From: Batillaria attramentaria
Lineage: Eukaryota; Mollusca; Gastropoda; Batillariidae
Length of the DNA: 64,000 nt
Direction: 5' to 3'
NCBI GenBank assembly: GCA_018292915.2
Contig: JACVVK020000056.1
Location: 1,677,501 to 1,741,500 of the forward strand
Positions 62,510-64,000 of this stretch are shown one piece after another (position 1 is the stretch's first letter; each line of letters begins with the position of its first letter). The translations under genes and the position numbers were made by a program. The notes beneath the pieces are model-generated. The model was not told the DNA's origin and ran no database searches. It was given only the letters and a program-made list of their open reading frames with translations.

Positions 62510-62655
62510 AAAAATAACACTGCGGGGGGGAAAAAAACACTACAGGAGTGATTTTTTCCGCAGTAAAATAACACTGGGAGTGTTATTTTCCTAGGAAAAT
62601 TACACTCCTGTAGTGTTTCTTTCCTAGGAAAAATACACTCCCAGTGTTTTTTTTT
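62510..62655. repeat. Clustered short inverted repeats
   Basis: ACACTACAGGAGTG pairs with CACTCCTGTAGTGT, and ACACTGGGAGTGTT with AACACTGGGAGTGT-complement words. TTTTCCTAGGAAAA and TTTCCTAGGAAA palindromes lie between them. It is probably a small inverted-repeat element remnant. Confidence 0.5.
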
Positions 62656-62690
62656 ATTTTTTATTTTTATCCTGGAAGTCTTTTTTGCCT

Positions 62691-62889
62691 CCTACACCGG
62701 GACGGCCGAATGGTAGAGCGTTGGACTTCCAATGCTCGGGTCGTGAGTTCGAACCCCGGCTGGTGCCAAATATTGTGCTGGCTCTTTCGTCGTTGACCCC
62801 CCCCCCCCCCCCCCCCCCACACTGTGTCTTTGATATCACCCGTATGTGGTGGAAAAGGACGTTAAACTCCCAAGCACCCACCCACCCGT
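62691..62889 (+). repeat. Family-B SINE with expanded poly-C
   Basis: GGCCGAATGGTAGAGCGTTG, GGGTCGTGAGTTCGAACCCC, a 22-C run at 62797, GTCTTTGATATCACCCGTAT, and the CACCCACCCACCC end. Confidence 0.82.
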
Positions 62890-63116
62890 GTACGAATGAG
62901 TGTAGACACAATCAGCCAGTACGTATGTGCGTGCGTTTGTATATATATACGTTTTGAGTTAGTTTTTAATATTTTCCTATGCCCCTAGAGGGTGGGAATA
63001 AATAAGTTTTGACACTTTGAAGATTAGAGACGAGACAAGATGAGATGTACACAATCATGTCAGTTTACTACTTTCCTACGAGACCCCGGACCATAAGAAT
63101 TTCCCCGCTATAGGGC

Positions 63117-63262
63117 GGATGGGTGGGTGTTTGGGGTGGTGGGGTGGTTAACGTCCTTTTTCAACCCACATACCAGTGATATCAAACACGGGACAACGAG
63201 AAGAAAGCCAGCAGGAATATTCAGCTTCCGGCCGGTACTCGAACTCACGACCCGAGCATTAA
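63117..63262 (-). repeat. Family-B SINE (reverse, diverged, head cut by a MITE)
   Basis: GGATGGGTGGGTGTTTGGGG, GATATCAAACACGGGACAAC, GTACTCGAACTCACGACCCG. The head ends at GAGCATTAAGAGTTC where the MITE at 63268 begins. The missing head words (GTTCTAGCATTCGGCTATTC) reappear after the MITE at 63536, so the MITE inserted into this SINE. Confidence 0.75.
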
Positions 63263-63267
63263 GAGTT

Positions 63268-63532
63268 CAAACTCGAGGTTAATTTAACCCACGGCTACGG
63301 GCCTAACCCAGACTAGGACAAAAGAAACCCCAAAACGAAATTAAGCTAAAAAGGAAGCAAAGAAAGAAAGAAAGAAATCCTTCTATAACGGGATAGGCAC
63401 CTTGCTGGAATGGACCCGCTTCCTGATTTAAAACTAAAAACAACAGAAAAGTAACCCTAGAGCTAGTTTAGTTCGAGGTTAGACTCTAACTCTGGGCTAA
63501 ACTCCCTAACCCCGACTTTTATATGCGGGCCC
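63268..63532. mobile_element. MITE (third copy), inserted in a SINE
   Basis: It starts AAACTCGAGGTTAATTTAAC and ends CCCGACTTTTATATGCGGGCCC, with the interior TGGAATGGACCCGCTTCCTG as in the copies at 2775 and 55812. Confidence 0.75.
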
Positions 63533-63717
63533 AGTGTTCTAGCATTCGGCTATTCCGCCCCCTCGCACCCCTTCCCCCTTCCCCAGCTATGGGATAGCTA
63601 AAGTTTTTTTTTTTTTTTATCTCTACTGTAATATCGTTTATTTTACTAGTGGCTGCTGTGGAAACGTCTACAGTCAACAGAACACTACACTGATTCTTGT
63701 CGTCCTCACTTTTGCAG

Positions 63718-63885
63718 GTCAGATCGGAAATATGACGGACAGACACTGAAAGCGTTGAGACGTGGACCGCTTCCCCAACTCACCTCGCACACACGTCAGG
63801 TGCTGAAGGAACTGGGCATCAGTGCTCAGTCTTCGCAGGTTCTGGGCGATGACGCTTCAACCGCTGAACGTTCTTTTCGGCCCAG
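63718..63885 (+). CDS. Candidate internal exon of an unknown gene entering from the right edge
   Basis: TTTGCAG|GTCAGATCGG and GGCCCAG|GTAACT bound 168 nt. Only one frame is open throughout: SDRKYDGQTLKALRRGPLPQ then LTSHTRQVLKELGISAQSSQ and VLGDDASTAERSFRP, phase 1 in and 2 out. It has no clear family match by eye. GC and codon use look like the ZNFX1 exons rather than the surrounding repeats. With the ISRE-like block upstream it could be a 5' exon of a third immune-type gene, divergent from gene 2, but that is inference. Confidence 0.45.
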
Positions 63886-64000
63886 GTAACTCTGGCGCAT
63901 AGTTATATGACATGCCTTTCCGGTGATGACAATTAAAAGAGAGAAGAATTGATTGATTTTGTTTGTTTGTTTTTCGTTTTCTTCCCTCTACTAACACAAG

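Larger units (their letters stand above)
54971..63717. other. Upstream region of gene 2, mostly repeats
   Basis: No protein-coding exon apart from the broken LINE ORF at 57229-58115. Contents: a 49-bp family-B fragment (55003-55051), MITE 55812-56241, (TG)n 56421-56590, candidate promoter/5' exon 56746-56967, LINE remnant, (TG)n 58621-58692 and 58869-58924 with an (AG)n tract at 58939-58972, a tRNA-like reversed head at 58795-58865, SINEs, minisatellites, and an ISRE-bearing tandem duplication. Confidence 0.6.

Overview
The window looks like a metazoan nuclear genome segment, most likely from a marine mollusc or another lophotrochozoan. The reasons are multi-exon genes with GT-AG introns, very long CA/TG microsatellites (more than 25 tracts), tRNA-derived SINEs, many 3' ends of non-LTR retrotransposons ending in (TTA)n, and TA-flanked MITEs. 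The species assignment is inference.

Layout. (1) 571-2246, plus strand: the last three exons of DHX38/PRP16, the spliceosomal DEAH helicase. (2) 2247-9661: no convincing gene, only SINEs, a MITE and microsatellites. (3) 9662-30433, plus strand: a ZNFX1-type gene (NFX1 zinc-finger RNA helicase), 17 exons, 2,058 codons open from the first exon seen; its start codon is not located. (4) 30434-35794: the gap between two convergent genes, with a 3'-UTR MITE, a higher-order satellite, a 79-bp minisatellite and other MITEs. (5) 35795-54817, minus strand: a second, complete ZNFX1-type gene, 17 coding exons giving 2,524 residues, starting at an ATG behind an in-frame stop. (6) 54971-63717: a possible 5'-UTR exon and promoter with interferon-response-like motifs, a MITE, a broken LINE ORF2, SINEs, and a tandem duplication carrying more of the same motifs. 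(7) 63718-63885, plus strand: one plausible exon of another gene entering from the right edge.

The two ZNFX1 genes share intron positions and phases, so they arose by DNA duplication and now lie tail to tail. They differ in interesting ways: gene 2 has a duplicated exon module and lacks one intron that gene 1 has; the N-terminal regions (RGG-rich in gene 1, Trp-Arg-Glu-rich in gene 2) and C-terminal tails are unrelated; gene 2 carries a decapeptide repeat inside the zinc-finger exon. A ~195-nt part of the helicase core is nearly identical between them, suggesting gene conversion. ZNFX1 proteins are known as dsRNA-binding antiviral or small-RNA-pathway helicases, which makes three things notable: a 2.3-kb near-perfect palindrome inside an intron of gene 1 (its transcript would fold into a ~1.1-kb hairpin), the convergent transcription, and the IRF/ISRE-like promoter motifs.

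The exons were joined by eye from splice signals, open frames and comparison of the two copies. In both genes the summed exon lengths keep frame exactly, which is strong internal support.
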